Source of the DNA: Paraphaeosphaeria minitans
Taxonomy: Eukaryota > Ascomycota > Dothideomycetes > Pleosporales > Didymosphaeriaceae
Direction: 5' to 3'
DNA: 64,000 nucleotides
Assembly: GCA_015832175.1 (NCBI GenBank)
Contig: WJXW01000002.1
Span: 1,736,001 to 1,800,000, forward strand
Under the pieces are notes generated by a model. The model had not been told where the DNA came from. It did not search any database and worked only from the letters and a program-made list of their open reading frames with translations. The translations under genes and the position numbers were made by a program. Shown piece after piece: positions 1-15,062 of this stretch (the first letter of the stretch is position 1; each line of letters begins with the position of its first letter).

Positions 1-1124
1 TCGTAGTGCAAGATGTTATCTTCACTCTGCAAAGGGTATGTATCAGGGCTTTCCGTCTCTTGCGATAGCTGACCATGGTAGTTGGGCAATCCGATTTACG
101 GCTTCGATGCGTCTTTTGACGGCAAACACCGCAAAGGTTAATGCAGTTGGCCTACTATCGCCAACTCTTGACGATCATCTTACTCTTTTCCCTTGCTTCG
201 GCGATTTTTTTGGGGGTTTTTTTTATTGTCATGACTGCGTCAACACGGCTTTATGGAGGCTGCTGCTATAGGATGCAATTTCCTCTCTCGTGATCGCTTT
301 GGGCGAAATTCAAGCGAGAGGCTCCAGAAAGGCGGCCTTGGCCAGCGGCATCAATTGCTTTTGAATCAGGGGTTATTGTACGAGCCGGAAGTTTGTTCGA
401 ATGATGAAGGATCATTTGAAAGAGACGGGCCGTGCCGGTAGTGTTGCTAGTGTAGGTAAATGGAACTGCCCAGGGCCTTCACAGACCTCAGATTTCTTTC
501 CCGCGTGGTCTGCTGGTGCATGTATATTGCATCAGCTGTCGCATCCGACATGGGCAGGTCTACCTTATACATATTGAAACTAGTATAGGTCCATGCAGTG
601 ACCTCTGAAATACGACGGGTGCAAAATTCTGCTACAGGTGCAATAAGAAGGTGCTGAAGACATGACCACGCGGGCGCCCCGACGCTGGATCTCCAATCGC
701 AACCGCGAACACACCAAAATGCGGTGAGAGGGTAAGCATGCCCTTTGAAGCATTTGAATACGGCCCCAGATCGTTTTGCGTGTCAGTTCCTGAAGTCGTC
801 ATTCCGGAGAAGATGGCGCAATCTCATTGCCTTGCCCGGAGAGGTTTAGCGCGGCTCAAAACAATCAGCCACCACGACCTCATTTTCCGACAGCAGGAAT
901 CCGGGGTAGTGTATCATGAGAAGCTTCGGGCTCCCTAGGCGACTAACAGCACTGTGAGTCATTCCAAGAGAGCTCTGTGGATTTGAGCCTGTTTTTCTGC
1001 CGAGGGATGGGAGACAAAACGCATTGGGTGTCTTGCACCGTATGTTGGACTGACAAATCCAGACGAAGACCCTGGACCTGGATCCCGAAACCGGACATGA
1101 CGATTCTGGGACCACGTCGTGGAA

Positions 1125-1370
1125 GGGGAGGCATCATATGGCCTTCATCAAACAACATGAACGCAATCATCAACGCCCACGCAGCACACAACTCTTGGCC
1201 GGCACCAGGTTCCTCGGAGCCAACATGAATAGGTATGTCCTGCAAATGTGGGGAGGCATCATACCGCCTTCATCAAACAACATCAACGCAATCATCAACG
1301 CCTACGCAGCACAAAACTCTTAGCCGGCGCCAGGTTCCCCGGAGCCAACATGAATATGTTCTGCAAATGT
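1125..1370. repeat. Tandem duplication, about 125-bp unit, two copies
   Basis: The unit starting GGGGAGGCATCAT at 1125 starts again at 1250. The two copies match along almost their whole length (CTTCATCAAACAACAT, CGCAATCATCAACGCC, GGTTCC/GGAGCCAACATGAATA, CTGCAAATGTGGGG), with scattered substitutions and a net 4-base deletion in the second. The first bases of a third copy follow at 1371. Confidence 0.9.
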
Positions 1371-1601
1371 GGGGAAGCAGCACGACTTTGTCCGTGCCAT
1401 GTCCGTGCGAGACGGCATTGTGTGCTATTGCGCCATCGATTTAGTACCGCGAAGGTGAAATAATCATAAAATATCTAGGACGTTCTGCGGTAATTGCTTG
1501 CGTCATATAAGTAGCTGAGCAGGCCATTGAGCTTCGTCTTTCCTGTCTTACTCCCACTCAAGAGGTTACCTCTGCAACCTCGATATCCGTCCAGGAAGGG
1601 A

Positions 1602-1690
1602 AATCGCACCTACAATCGCACCTACAATCGCACCTACAATCGCACCTACAATCGCACCTACAATCGCACCTACAATCGCACTACAATCAC
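1602..1690. repeat. 12-bp minisatellite, about 7 copies
   Basis: The 12-base unit AATCGCACCTAC is repeated head to tail about seven times and ends with diverged copies (CAATCACGCCTCC). It lies about 240 bases upstream of the dioxygenase start. Twelve-base units keep any reading frame, giving a Tyr-Asn-Arg-Thr repeat in one frame, but no gene model around it is supported. Confidence 0.92.
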
Positions 1691-1931
1691 GCCTCCAATC
1701 ACACCTTTGGCTGCAACATAGTTGACCAAGATAACACGTCCAAGGACACGAAGACTTCGCTCAACATCTTGAAGAAAAGGTCACCTAGTTCCACTACATA
1801 CTCTTGCGTAGACATCCACTGTTCGCCGGGCCACTTCTGCTATACCGACCTGTCTCCCAACCCACCGAAGCCTGCATCACTGCAGTGTATTCACTCCAAT
1901 TGCACATAAGCTCTCGACACAACAGCACAAC

Positions 1932-3231
1932 ATGGCACCTGGCCTCGTGGAGACCGTAGCGGAGGTCCCTCAAGTGGCCACCAAAAACCTGAAGGCCACT
2001 CTCAAGCCTGCCGGCAACATTCACAATTATGTGCCTGGCCGCACCGCCGTTAAGCAGCACGACGACACATACAAGTACGAGGATCTCCGGCCCCGCTTCC
2101 CCGATATCACTTGGCCAACTCTCACCCCCGTCGAATACCACGACAAGGGCCTGCTCGGTGATGCCAACTTCAAGAACCTTCTCTCTTCCGCCACAGACGT
2201 CTTCGACTACAACCCCAAAGTCGGCACTGAGGTTCATGGTGTCGATCTTGCCAACCTCACCGACCTACAGAAGAACGACCTCGCGCGTTTGATTGCTACC
2301 AGGGGCGTGGTGTTTTTCAGGGACCAAAAGAACTTCGGCGTTGACGAGCAGCGTGCATTGGGAAAGTACTTTGGCGAGCTTCACAGTCATGCCACAACAG
2401 CGATGCCCAGAAGGGAGGGCCTCGAGGACGTTCACGTAGTGTTCACGGGGGAGAACTCACCAGATCTGAGGGCTCTCTTCACACCTACTTTTCTATGGCA
2501 CTCGGATGTGAGTTCTCTCGTCTCTATACTGCACTGATACCGGCAACTGATACCAACAGGTTACGTACGAAGAACAGCCCCCCTCCTATACCTCTCTCAA
2601 AGTCCTCAGCGGCCCACCCCGCGGCGGCGGAGGCGACACCCTCTGGTCCTCCCAGTACGCCGCCTACGACATGCTCTCGCCCTACATGCAAAAGTACCTC
2701 GAGTCTCTCACCGCCGTTCACTCTGCAGAGCTCCAAGCCCAGGGTACGCGCGAGCTAGGTCGCACCGTTCGTCGCGAGCCTGTCACCACTGCGCACCCTC
2801 TTGTTCGCACGAACCCGGTCACAGGCTGGAAGTCCCTTTTCTTCAACCCCGGCTTCGTCACCAAGATCGTGGGCGTGCCGAAGACAGAGAGCGACGCTAT
2901 CATTGCGCTTCTCAATGAGATTGTAGCGACTAGCCCTGAGGTGCAGGTCCGCTTCCAGTGGAATGAGGGCGATGTCGCATTCTGGGATAACCGTGTTTGC
3001 GTAAGCCGTTCTTCTTGTGGAGAGGCTAGAACGAGTGCTAATGATCAATAGAACCACTCCGCGAGCTACGGCTTCGCTCCTCACCGGCGACACGCTGTCC
3101 GCGTGTGCTGCCGCGCTGAGCGTCCCTACCTTGACCCGGAGAGCAAGAGCCAGGAGGACGACCTTTCGGAGAAGTACGGCATTCCGAAGGCGAACAAGGA
3201 CGGCTCGGGGATTGTGAACTACAACGACTGA
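1932..3231 (+). CDS. TauD/TfdA-family alpha-ketoglutarate-dependent dioxygenase
   Basis: Three exons: 1932-2507, 2560-3000 and 3052-3231, giving 398 residues and ending in TGA. The family couples 2-oxoglutarate decarboxylation to hydroxylation of sulfonates such as taurine or related small acids; the fungal relative is sulfonate dioxygenase JLP1. Visible landmarks are the first two iron ligands in the His-Ser-Asp motif, which ends exon 1 (LWHSD) and continues as VTYEEQPP in exon 2, the GGGDTLW turn, and the C-terminal NHSASYGFAPHRR segment with the distal His and the Arg that binds 2-oxoglutarate. Both introns are about 50 nt with normal ends. The ATG has CACAACATGG context and no better upstream start exists. 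The substrate cannot be read from sequence. It could serve sulfur scavenging. Confidence 0.9.
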
Positions 3232-3720
3232 GCTTCCTCTTCTCTTCACTACTTGAATTGTCCGTCAAATTGAGATGGAATGGCGTTCGGGGCTCAATGA
3301 AATTGCTGCGGCTTAGCGACGGGGTTCTGGGTTTACGACAAAATGCGGGTATATGATGTGAGCATACCTGCTTCATGACACGTGCAGGTGTGCTTCTCGC
3401 AGTACGTGAATAGCATAATATATACATACGAATTATCTCCAAATTCGATATGTACAGCCCCAGCATTCTCGAATGGAGTATCTGTGATATTGAACGGCAG
3501 TATTCAAATGGTGCACCGCTGCTCATGCTGGGTGCATGCAGGGATATGAAGTGATGATGCCCATGCGCCGCCTTCAACAATGCACCCGTGCAAAACGCTG
3601 CAGACCCGATCGAGCATATCCGAAAATCCCAAGCCCAGTACGCCGATGAACGCTAGCACCCAGCAACAGTCTTCTTGAAGAAACAGAATTGCCCAGTCCC
3701 GTATATACACACATCTTTCT
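3232..3720. other. Intergenic, convergent 3' ends
   Basis: About 490 bases between the dioxygenase and the convergent small gene on the minus strand. It should hold both 3' untranslated regions. I see no further gene or repeat. Confidence 0.5.
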
Positions 3721-4017
3721 TCATCCCCGCCTCCAGAAGTTCAACGCCTCAAAGCTCGCCGGCACGGGCACCCCATTGATGCTCATCCACCGCACGTCCA
3801 CCTCTTTCCTGTCGTCGCCCTCCATTCTCGCTCCCCCCTTTGCCGTTGGTAACTGGGGCGGTGGCCATATGCCGTGTTCGGCGAGTCTGCGCGACAAGAC
3901 GGGATGTGTGCCTCTGTAGATGCGGGCGAACTCGTAGCTGAAGTAGGCGGCGCTGGCGACTTCGAGGGCAATGGCGACGTTCTGGAATTTGGGCGGCGGG
4001 ATTATGATGGGCCGCAT
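3721..4017 (-). CDS. Small hypothetical protein, possibly membrane or mitochondrial
   Basis: A 98-residue frame starting MRPIIIPPPKFQN and ending NFWRRG. It has a short apolar stretch (VAIALEVASAAYFSYEFARIY) and then a basic, Pro-rich segment. The frame continues upstream, and an in-frame ATG at 4143 would add 42 mostly basic, Ser/Thr-rich residues that could act as a mitochondrial presequence. The start is therefore uncertain. The gene is divergent from PRP22, with about 400 bases between the coding starts. The composition looks like a real conserved short fungal protein, but I cannot name a family. Confidence 0.55.
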   Translation of the reverse strand: MRPIIIPPPKFQNVAIALEVASAAYFSYEFARIYRGTHPVLSRRLAEHGIWPPPQLPTAKGGARMEGDDRKEVDVRWMSINGVPVPASFEALNFWRRG

Positions 4018-4431
4018 TGTGAAATAGAGGAAAGCGTTGTGGGAGGAGGATTGTGTGGCGGGATGTTGGGAGTGGCGATAGGTGCGGCGGCGGAGGTGAG
4101 AGGTTGGCGGCTCGGAGAAATTGGTGGATGACCTTGGCGCCATTTGCCGCTGCCAGCGTCTGGACTTTTTGGTGCTCGACAGCAACTTTGGTTGTCACGA
4201 CAAGGCACATGGCCGCTGCGACCCCGTAACTGTGACTGCAGCCTGGTCTCTTTCAACCGCGAATAAGACGCTGAACGCCCCGCGCCCGCGCTTTAGCACG
4301 TTTGCGACACGCTCCTTCACCACCCACAGGTTCTCGCAGGCCCCCGGCAGCCTACATACATCGACAGTGTTAACGTAGCACTCACCCCAAACACTCATTT
4401 CTACGATACTTGACCAAGTGCGCCGCGTACC
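4018..4431. promoter_or_regulatory. Shared divergent upstream region of the small gene and PRP22
   Basis: These 414 bases separate two divergently transcribed coding starts and should contain both promoters. No TATA box or clear operator was recognised. Part of the stretch could be the N-terminal extension of the minus-strand gene. Confidence 0.4.
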
Positions 4432-8355
<3,924 letters not shown>

Positions 8356-9223
8356 GGCACTTGGGGATGCGGTGCGGTTGTGTGTTTCTGAGTATGGTGA
8401 ATGGATCGGGTCATGTAGGGACATGTGTAGTCTGAGCGCTCGGTGTGATGCTGGGAATGGAACTGTCGAGGTTGATGCAGTTGCACCGGAACGAGAAGTT
8501 GAGCATGGACACGACGTGTTCGATCTTATTGCGAGTGGCTGGATGTTTGAGGACTTGCTCAATAGTGTTGTAATGTTGCTAACTAATTTGGGTCGATCTT
8601 AGACCCTATCCACTTTCCGATTAGATCGATTGTAACACGGTCGGTCTTCTGTGTGTACGTCTACTTGGTCTGTGGATGATCATACCTCAGACGACCGATT
8701 GACGCGAAATACCCTCGCGGCCGTCCACGTACGATGCCCATTCCGGATGGTGCCCACCAAGTGTGCTAGACCGCATCTGGGCGTTGCCATCTCTCCTCTC
8801 TCAGATCACCCACAGATAACACCAGCAAGGGTATCTCCGACACACCGTTGTATCCCTCTTCGAGTCGTCACTCGCATACATCTCAAACTCTTAGATGCGA
8901 GTGGTCGTACGGACAAGTAAAAGAGGCATAACATACGCGGGTGGCGCTGGGCGGTCGTACAATTGCTGGGCGCGGAGGAGAGGTCCCCGGATGGCTCCAA
9001 GCCTCCAACCCCATCCCAGTCGACATGGGGGTCGGACGAGACTACCTAGGTACGAGCGGTAGCGTTGGTGGGGTCGACGGACGATCCCGCTCCACGAGTC
9101 GTGATTGTATACACCCTCATAAGCCTTCTTGTGCAGCTCTCGTCCATTGATATCATTCATTCGGCCCGTCGCGATTGCTCGTAGTCTTTTTCTTGTTCAT
9201 CCTCTTGCTCCGGGGCTTGCACA
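8356..9223. other. Intergenic, PRP22 3' end and permease promoter
   Basis: An 868-base spacer between two genes in the same direction. No coding frame here looks real and no repeat was seen. The final 60 bases before the permease ATG are T-rich. Confidence 0.5.
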
Positions 9224-10938
9224 ATGGCATCTCCCGACCGGAAGGTTGGCGACGCGAATGCGATGTCGTCAATTGCCGACGAGAGATATGGCTCGATTTC
9301 TGGGTCGGGAAAGCCCAACGTTACGGTGGAGTCGAGGTACTTTGGAAAGGACTTGGATAGATATGAGATGGGTGTGCTGGGAAAGCAACAGGTTCTGAGA
9401 GTGAGTATGCATCCCGTTCCTGGCTCTCACATGGGACCACGCTGATCGAGCGCAGCGCAACTTTGGGCTTCTAACAATGCTCGGATTCGCTTCGACATGC
9501 ATCGCTTCATGGGAAGGCATCCTAACGTATCTCAACTTTGTCCTGATAGATGGCGGCACGCCACTGCTGTTTTGGGGGTTCTTCGTCACTGCGATCTGCA
9601 TGACTCTTGTGTATGCGAGTTTGGCTGAGATGTCATCGATGTCTCCGACCGCGGGCGGTCAATATCACTGGGTCTCGGAGTTCGCCCCTCGCAGGTACCA
9701 GAAAGTGTTGAGTTACTATTCCGGCTGGTTGACTGCCGTCGGCTGGCAGGTGTACCTGGCTAGTGTGTGCTTTTTGGTTGGAACCACCATCCAGGGCTTG
9801 ATAACCTTGAATAACGCCAACTACGGTTATGAGCGTTGGCACGGAACGTTGCTCGCCATCGCCGTCGTGGTTTTCACGATCAGCTTCAACACGGTCTTTG
9901 CATCGAAGTTGCCCAAAGTTGGTAAGACCTACTCGCAAGCTGATCCTGATGGTACAATATGCTGACAAGTCATCAGAGGCCGTGGCCCTGGTCGTTCATA
10001 TTATCGGATTCATGGCCATCATCATCACACTGTGGGCCACAGCACCTCGCCGCTCCACCACCGATGCCCTGCTCAACTTCACCAACGACGGTGGCTGGTC
10101 TAGCAACGGCTTAAGCGCCATGGTCGGCCTTCTCGCCCCCACAGTCGTCCTCGTCGGATACGATTGCTCAGTCCACATGTCCGAGGAGATCAAAGACGCC
10201 TCCATCGTCCTCCCGCGTGCAATCATGGGCAGTGTAATCCTGAACGTCTCCATGCTCTTCGCCGTCATCATCACCATCTGCTTCACGCTCGGCGATCCTG
10301 AGGAAGTCCTCGCCTCGCCCACCGGCTACGCCTTCATCCAGGTGTTTTACAACGCTACGAATTCACTCGCAGGCGCCTCCGTCATGACCTTCATCATCAT
10401 CTTCATGCTCGCCATCTGCGCCGTCTCCGAAATCGCGGCTTGCTCGCGCCAGATCTGGAGTTTTGCCCGCGACCAGGGCCTGCCGGGACACGGATGGCTT
10501 TCCAAGGTCTCTCCGCACTGGAACATCCCGCTCCCTGGTGTTATTGTGAGCTTGAGCATCAGCGCGCTCCTCAGTCTGATCAACATCGGGTCGTCGGTCG
10601 CTCTTGGCGCAATCACATCGCTAGGCGCCGTCGCGACACTGATCTCGTACTATCTCACCATCGGATGTCTCGTGCACCGCCGTGTGTTTGGCGCACCGCT
10701 ACCTGATAGGAGGTGGTCTTTAGGGCGATGGGGTTTAGCCGTCAATATTGGCGCGTTGATTATCTTGACACCACTGATTTTCTTTTTGACGTGGCCGTTG
10801 TTCACACCTGTAACGGCCGAGACGATGAACTGGAGTAGTATGATGTTGGTGGGAGTGTTCATCATCTCGACTACGTACTACGTGGTGAAAGGAAGGAAAG
10901 AATTTACGGGGCCGGTAGTCAATGTTACCAGAGACTAG
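9224..10938 (+). CDS. Amino-acid/GABA/choline-type permease (APC superfamily)
   Basis: Three exons: 9224-9400, 9456-9921 and 9977-10938, giving 534 residues. The protein has a hydrophilic N-terminus of about 60 residues and then about 12 membrane segments, typical of the fungal amino acid/choline transporter family that includes the yeast GABA permease UGA4 and choline transporter HNM1. Family landmarks are NFGLLTMLGFAS at the first helix, AEMSSMSPTAGGQYHW after the second, DCSVHMSEEIKDAS in the loop after helix 6 (helix count approximate), and SRQIWSFARDQGLPGH. It is expected in the plasma membrane or the vacuole. The substrate cannot be assigned. It is tail-to-tail with the UNC93-like transporter, only 163 bases away. 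Confidence 0.92.
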
Positions 10939-11101
10939 AGCTGGAGGCGGTGAGCGTCTAGTATGCATGTTGATAGATAAATAATACCTACGGATATATT
11001 TTCAGAAATAGCACTTCAAACTATCTTGGCATGCAGTAATGAACTGTAACGTCTTCTTCCGCTTCCATTCTCGATCTATTCACACCTATTAGGGGCATCG
11101 G

Positions 11102-12613
11102 CTAATCTGTGTGTACATCCGGGACCTGCTGCTTCTTTTCCGCATCCAGCTTGTTGAACTTGTCCACCACCTGCCTCGTCGCGTAGTAGCTGAAAGGAAG
11201 CGCGAAGAACCACATCCCACAGTTGATACTGGCCGTCGCGATCAACACCGTAGGCACGGCCTGGACCCCAAAGCCTACCGCGACACCAGCCGTCTCGATT
11301 CCCCGCAGCAGAGAGCTATACCTGATTTGGTCCCCCGGCGAATCCGAAAGGTTGCCGATGCACCAGTAGATATAGTTCTCCACCATGCCGAGGCTGAGCC
11401 GCTCGAACATGTACACGCCAAAGCCGCGTCCAAAGTTCTTCTGATCGCCCCAGTCCAGCACGGGATGTGTGTGCCGGTACTCGTTCTGCATGTACACGGC
11501 CCAGATCCAGGTCGCCGAGTTGCATGCCGCGATCAACGCGAACGTGGCGACGGCCCGGAACTGTCTGCTCTCGTGCCATTTTATGTCGACCAGAGAGCCT
11601 CCCAGCCAGGTTGCGAGGGTGCCTACCACGGCGGACATGAAGGACCCGAGTGCGCGCGATCGCACGGTGAAGTACGTCGCGAGGTAGGTTCCGGGGTATG
11701 CTTGGATCCATCCAAAATACCAGAACAGTGGTGATAGCAGGAGGATCGGCTTGCTGCGGAGCAGTTTCCACATCTGTTTGCCCTCGGTTCTCCAGTGGAT
11801 GTCGCGCGGGGCCTGGATCCGCGTTCCGTCATCCCGGACGACTTTGTCGGGATTCAAAAGCAGCAGGCCGAAGAAGAAGCCGAGGCACTGTATAGCGATG
11901 AATGCCCAGTAGGTCTGGTAGCCGACTTTTCCCTTGTGATTGACTTTGTGGTTTAGCCCAAGGGAAATAGCACCTCCGATGATGTTGCCGAAGTTCCGGA
12001 AGGTGAACCACGTTGCTATGTATCTCCCTCTCTTGTTGCTCTCAGGATATCCAGTTGCGATGGCACCTTCGACGCTCCAAAAGAAGCCTGCTGTGATACC
12101 GCAGGCGACTGCGCCGAAATAGACGAACCACGTGTCGCCAAAGCGATTGTTTACATATAGCCCTGCTGCGTAGAGGGGATATCCTAGCGAGCCGACTGCG
12201 AGGGTATATTTAAAACCAATAACGTTGGTGAGCCAAGGTCCAAGGAAACATGTAACGGTCATGAAGGCGTAGAGCAACGCGTTCGCGGCTAGGAGATGGT
12301 CAGTAAGTCCAGGGAGGTTATTAGAGCAAGGGATTTATGGTAAGTGATGCGGCACTGCAACGAGGTAGTACTATGGCTTGGGTAGCTTACCATTAACAAG
12401 GTCAGGCGATTGAGAACCACCCACACCCAGGCCATTCATGGCAGACCAGATACCAGGAGCGCAAAAAGCACATATACCTACCACTAGGATCTGGAACAAT
12501 GTTGTGCGCCGGAATGGTACTCGGGACAGCAAAGGACTGATTTGCTCCGATGAGACATCGTCGTCTCCGATCTGGGTGTGTCCTTTAGACACCGTAGCAT
12601 CGCTGGTTGACAT
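11102..12613 (-). CDS. UNC93-like major facilitator membrane protein
   Basis: Two exons on the minus strand: 12391-12613 and 11102-12288, giving 469 residues. The 102-nt intron splits an Ala codon (DLVN-AANALLYAF). The protein has about 11-12 membrane helices and family signatures of fungal UNC93/DUF895-type transporters: FCAPGIWSAMNGLGVGG in the first helix, SVEGAIATGYPESNKRGRYI, and FRNFGNIIGGAISLGLN. The start is the ATG at 12613; the frame upstream has only a TTG. The ion or solute carried is not known. It diverges from the dioxygenase at 13232 across 618 bases. Confidence 0.9.
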
Positions 12614-13231
12614 TAGAAATTGCAAGATGCAAAAGCCTGCGCAATAATGAAATGATGTTGTTTAATCACGCTCTGCGTAAGGTTGCGGCATCTGATCGGG
12701 TTTTGATGTTCCTGCGTCTATCGGCGGCCTGCAAGCACGCAAGACTAAGAGCAACTGACGTTTGCTCAACACCAATCCATCGCTCGGAAAATCTTCTCCA
12801 CTCGATAACTAGACGTTGTTTGGCTCACTTTGGGGGTATTATCAGTTTGAACCCTCGGACAAGTGCCGAAAAAGTCTGTTATCGTTGAGTGCGGTTGGCT
12901 GGCAACGACTGAACGCAGCCACTAGTGAAGAACGACTTAGCCACTAGGTATGGTTAGTAGATGGAACACAATTTTAGGGTATCTGTCGCAAGTATTCTTA
13001 GCTCGTACGATTTATATCCGGTTGCATAATCGTAGAGCAAGATGACAGCATTGGTGAGGTTGGTGCGGGGTAGCTGGGTGAACATCAACGCATATAAACA
13101 CCAAGCGCTCAAACAAGATATTCACATGAGGCCGAAGACTTTACCGTCATTTTTCTCACCAACCTTGCTACGAGAAACCATTTCCAAGGATCCGAGACTA
13201 CTTTGCAATATACCAATAGCGACAAATCGAT
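12614..13231. promoter_or_regulatory. Divergent upstream region of UNC93-like gene and dioxygenase
   Basis: These 618 bases separate two divergent starts. No third gene is supported. It includes a CA/AC-rich segment close to the dioxygenase ATG. The layout would allow co-regulation of transporter and enzyme, which is inference. Confidence 0.4.
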
Positions 13232-14431
13232 ATGACTGCCTCAATCGCTCCCCAGTCCATCCAGCAGTTGCAGCTGGATGGACACACGTTTGCACCCCTT
13301 ATATTCGAATCGTTCTCTCTTCCGAATACGAATCAACGTACACTTGGCCAACCTCATCCAAAGGATACGGTCACGCCTCTTGCACTACAGCCCTCATCAT
13401 TGGACGGTTCTCAACCAACTTTGGAAACTGCAATACAAACCGTGAAAGACCTCCAGACAAAGGAAGGTTTGTTCACCAAGAAACTCGCCCAGCACGGAAC
13501 TCTCTTATTTCGGGGACTTCCAATCCAATCTGCGGACGACTTTAGCAAATTCGCACATGCTTTCGGTTATTCACCCCATGAGATTATCGGAATTGTTGTA
13601 GACCGGCCTCTCCTCGCTCCCAACGTCGCCCCAGCGAATGAAGCCCCGAAAGAAGTTCTTATATACAACCACAACGAATCCCCTCAAGTGCCCCACGCGC
13701 CCGAGTACATCTTCTTCTATTGCCACAGCGCCCCTGAGAAGGGTGGAGAAACACCGATTTCTTCCTCCTTAGAGCTGCTCCAGCGAGCCAAAGAAGAAAT
13801 CCCACAGTTCGTCAGCGATCTGGCAGAGAAGGGCATCCTGAGCAAGGTGACTTACAAAGCAGAGCAACAATATGCTGGGAATTCTACTCTCAAGCAAGCG
13901 TTCGGCAAAGACATCGTGGACGGAGACGACGCAGCGACCAGGAAGCGGAAGGTCGAAGAGCAGATTAGACGCTATGGGAGGGGCGAACACACCACCTGGA
14001 AATGGGTGGACGACGACCAGACCTTGATACTGACGCACCGCCTCCCTGCGTTGCGAACGCATCCGCGCACAAATCTGCCAACGCTTTTTACGGGCCTGGC
14101 AGCATACTACAAGAGTTTCATAGATGAGGCTTCTCCCAACTCGCGTCGTAGGAACATCACACAGCAGCTGTATGGCGATGGCACACCCATCCCTGATGAG
14201 TATCTCAAGAAGTTGGCGGATATCACGGAGGAGATCAGGGTGCTGCACAAATGGCAACAGGGTGACGTGTTGGTGTACGACAACGTGATCTCGCAACATG
14301 GCCGGCAACCATGGGAGGGAAAGCAGGGTGACAGGGTCATATTGGCAAGTCTATGGGATGGAGATGTTGTGCCAGGGAAGTACGAAGGGAGTAAAGGTGA
14401 TTGGGCGCAAGTGGTTCAGGCTAGCGCGTGA
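13232..14431 (+). CDS. TauD-like / clavaminate synthase-like Fe(II) 2-oxoglutarate dioxygenase
   Basis: A single exon of 399 residues. The fold family is TauD/clavaminate synthase. The iron-binding motif appears as His-x-Glu (YNHNESPQVPHAPEYIFFYC) rather than His-x-Asp, as in clavaminate synthase. The distal His and Arg lie in VYDNVISQHGRQPWEG followed by GDRVILASL. GTLLFRGLPI and APEKGGETPISSS are also family positions. Upstream are a His-rich loop and a conserved GYSPHEIIG. Fungal members of this group are mostly uncharacterised and sometimes sit in secondary-metabolite clusters; here no biosynthetic core enzyme is nearby. It differs clearly from the dioxygenase at 1932. Confidence 0.88.
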   Translation: MTASIAPQSIQQLQLDGHTFAPLIFESFSLPNTNQRTLGQPHPKDTVTPLALQPSSLDGSQPTLETAIQTVKDLQTKEGLFTKKLAQHGTLLFRGLPIQSADDFSKFAHAFGYSPHEIIGIVVDRPLLAPNVAPANEAPKEVLIYNHNESPQVPHAPEYIFFYCHSAPEKGGETPISSSLELLQRAKEEIPQFVSDLAEKGILSKVTYKAEQQYAGNSTLKQAFGKDIVDGDDAATRKRKVEEQIRRYGRGEHTTWKWVDDDQTLILTHRLPALRTHPRTNLPTLFTGLAAYYKSFIDEASPNSRRRNITQQLYGDGTPIPDEYLKKLADITEEIRVLHKWQQGDVLVYDNVISQHGRQPWEGKQGDRVILASLWDGDVVPGKYEGSKGDWAQVVQASA

Positions 14432-15062
14432 AATGTCTTTGTAAAGGCAGTCACTGTTGGATTTAAAATCCAAGCAATTTTGTTCAAGGCCGATCTGGGA
14501 GCATGTTGGTAACGTTGGAATGATCAAAAACATGTGAGTTTAATGTACACTGAGTGCCAGCGCATAGTCAGTCAATGGAAGCTGCGTATAATCATTGTCT
14601 CGACTACGCTGATGACGAGTTTCAGAGCCTTATTTGAAGATTATTTCATGCTCACAGTGGAGCGTCCGAGCGCGATGTGGTACCGCATACCTCTTCTAGC
14701 ACAAACGTGATTGGTGGATAGACAAGGGTATTGCAAACGCTCCACTGACGAAGAACGATCCCCCGGTCAATATTACGCACCCCAAGGCTTGCGGGAAGTT
14801 TAAAGAAAGCTTCAACACTAGGAGACATTGGGGATCATCTTGTGGGAAATGATGCGACGTAACACGGGACCTGGCGCACTCATTTCAGGGTTCAGACCAG
14901 TGACATACAGCTCCAAGACGGAAAAATTATGCTTACGATGAATGAAAGGCACGAAGAAACGAGAGCCGGGTGCGTGTGAGCAAGATAAAAAGTTTGGCCA
15001 GTTCTCGAGGAAACTATCCAAGCAAGTTGAAGTCGTTCACTTGCGTTTCGTCAGACTCGATC
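14432..15062. other. Intergenic before the polygalacturonase
   Basis: A 631-base spacer between two plus-strand genes. I see no gene, repeat or RNA in it. Confidence 0.5.

Larger units (their letters stand above)
1..1931. other. Gene-free left edge with repeats
   Basis: No reading frame here resembles a known protein and none shows a convincing exon series. The stretch holds an approximately 125-bp tandem duplication (1125-1370) and a 12-bp minisatellite (about 1602-1690), both listed separately. The last 200 bases are pyrimidine-rich and probably contain the promoter and leader of the dioxygenase that starts at 1932. Confidence 0.6.

Noticed and set aside
1602..1690. CRISPR-like array
   Set aside because: The units are contiguous 12-mers with no spacers and the genome is fungal.
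9829..10938. Permease starting at 9829
   Set aside because: That frame begins out of frame inside exon 2. The true start at 9224 plus two introns gives a full-length permease.
11111..11734. 207-codon plus-strand frame
   Set aside because: Exact antisense shadow of the UNC93-like coding exon; composition is Arg/His/Pro-rich as expected for a shadow frame.
12614..12625. UNC93-like start at 12625
   Set aside because: The codon there is TTG. The first ATG in frame is at 12613.
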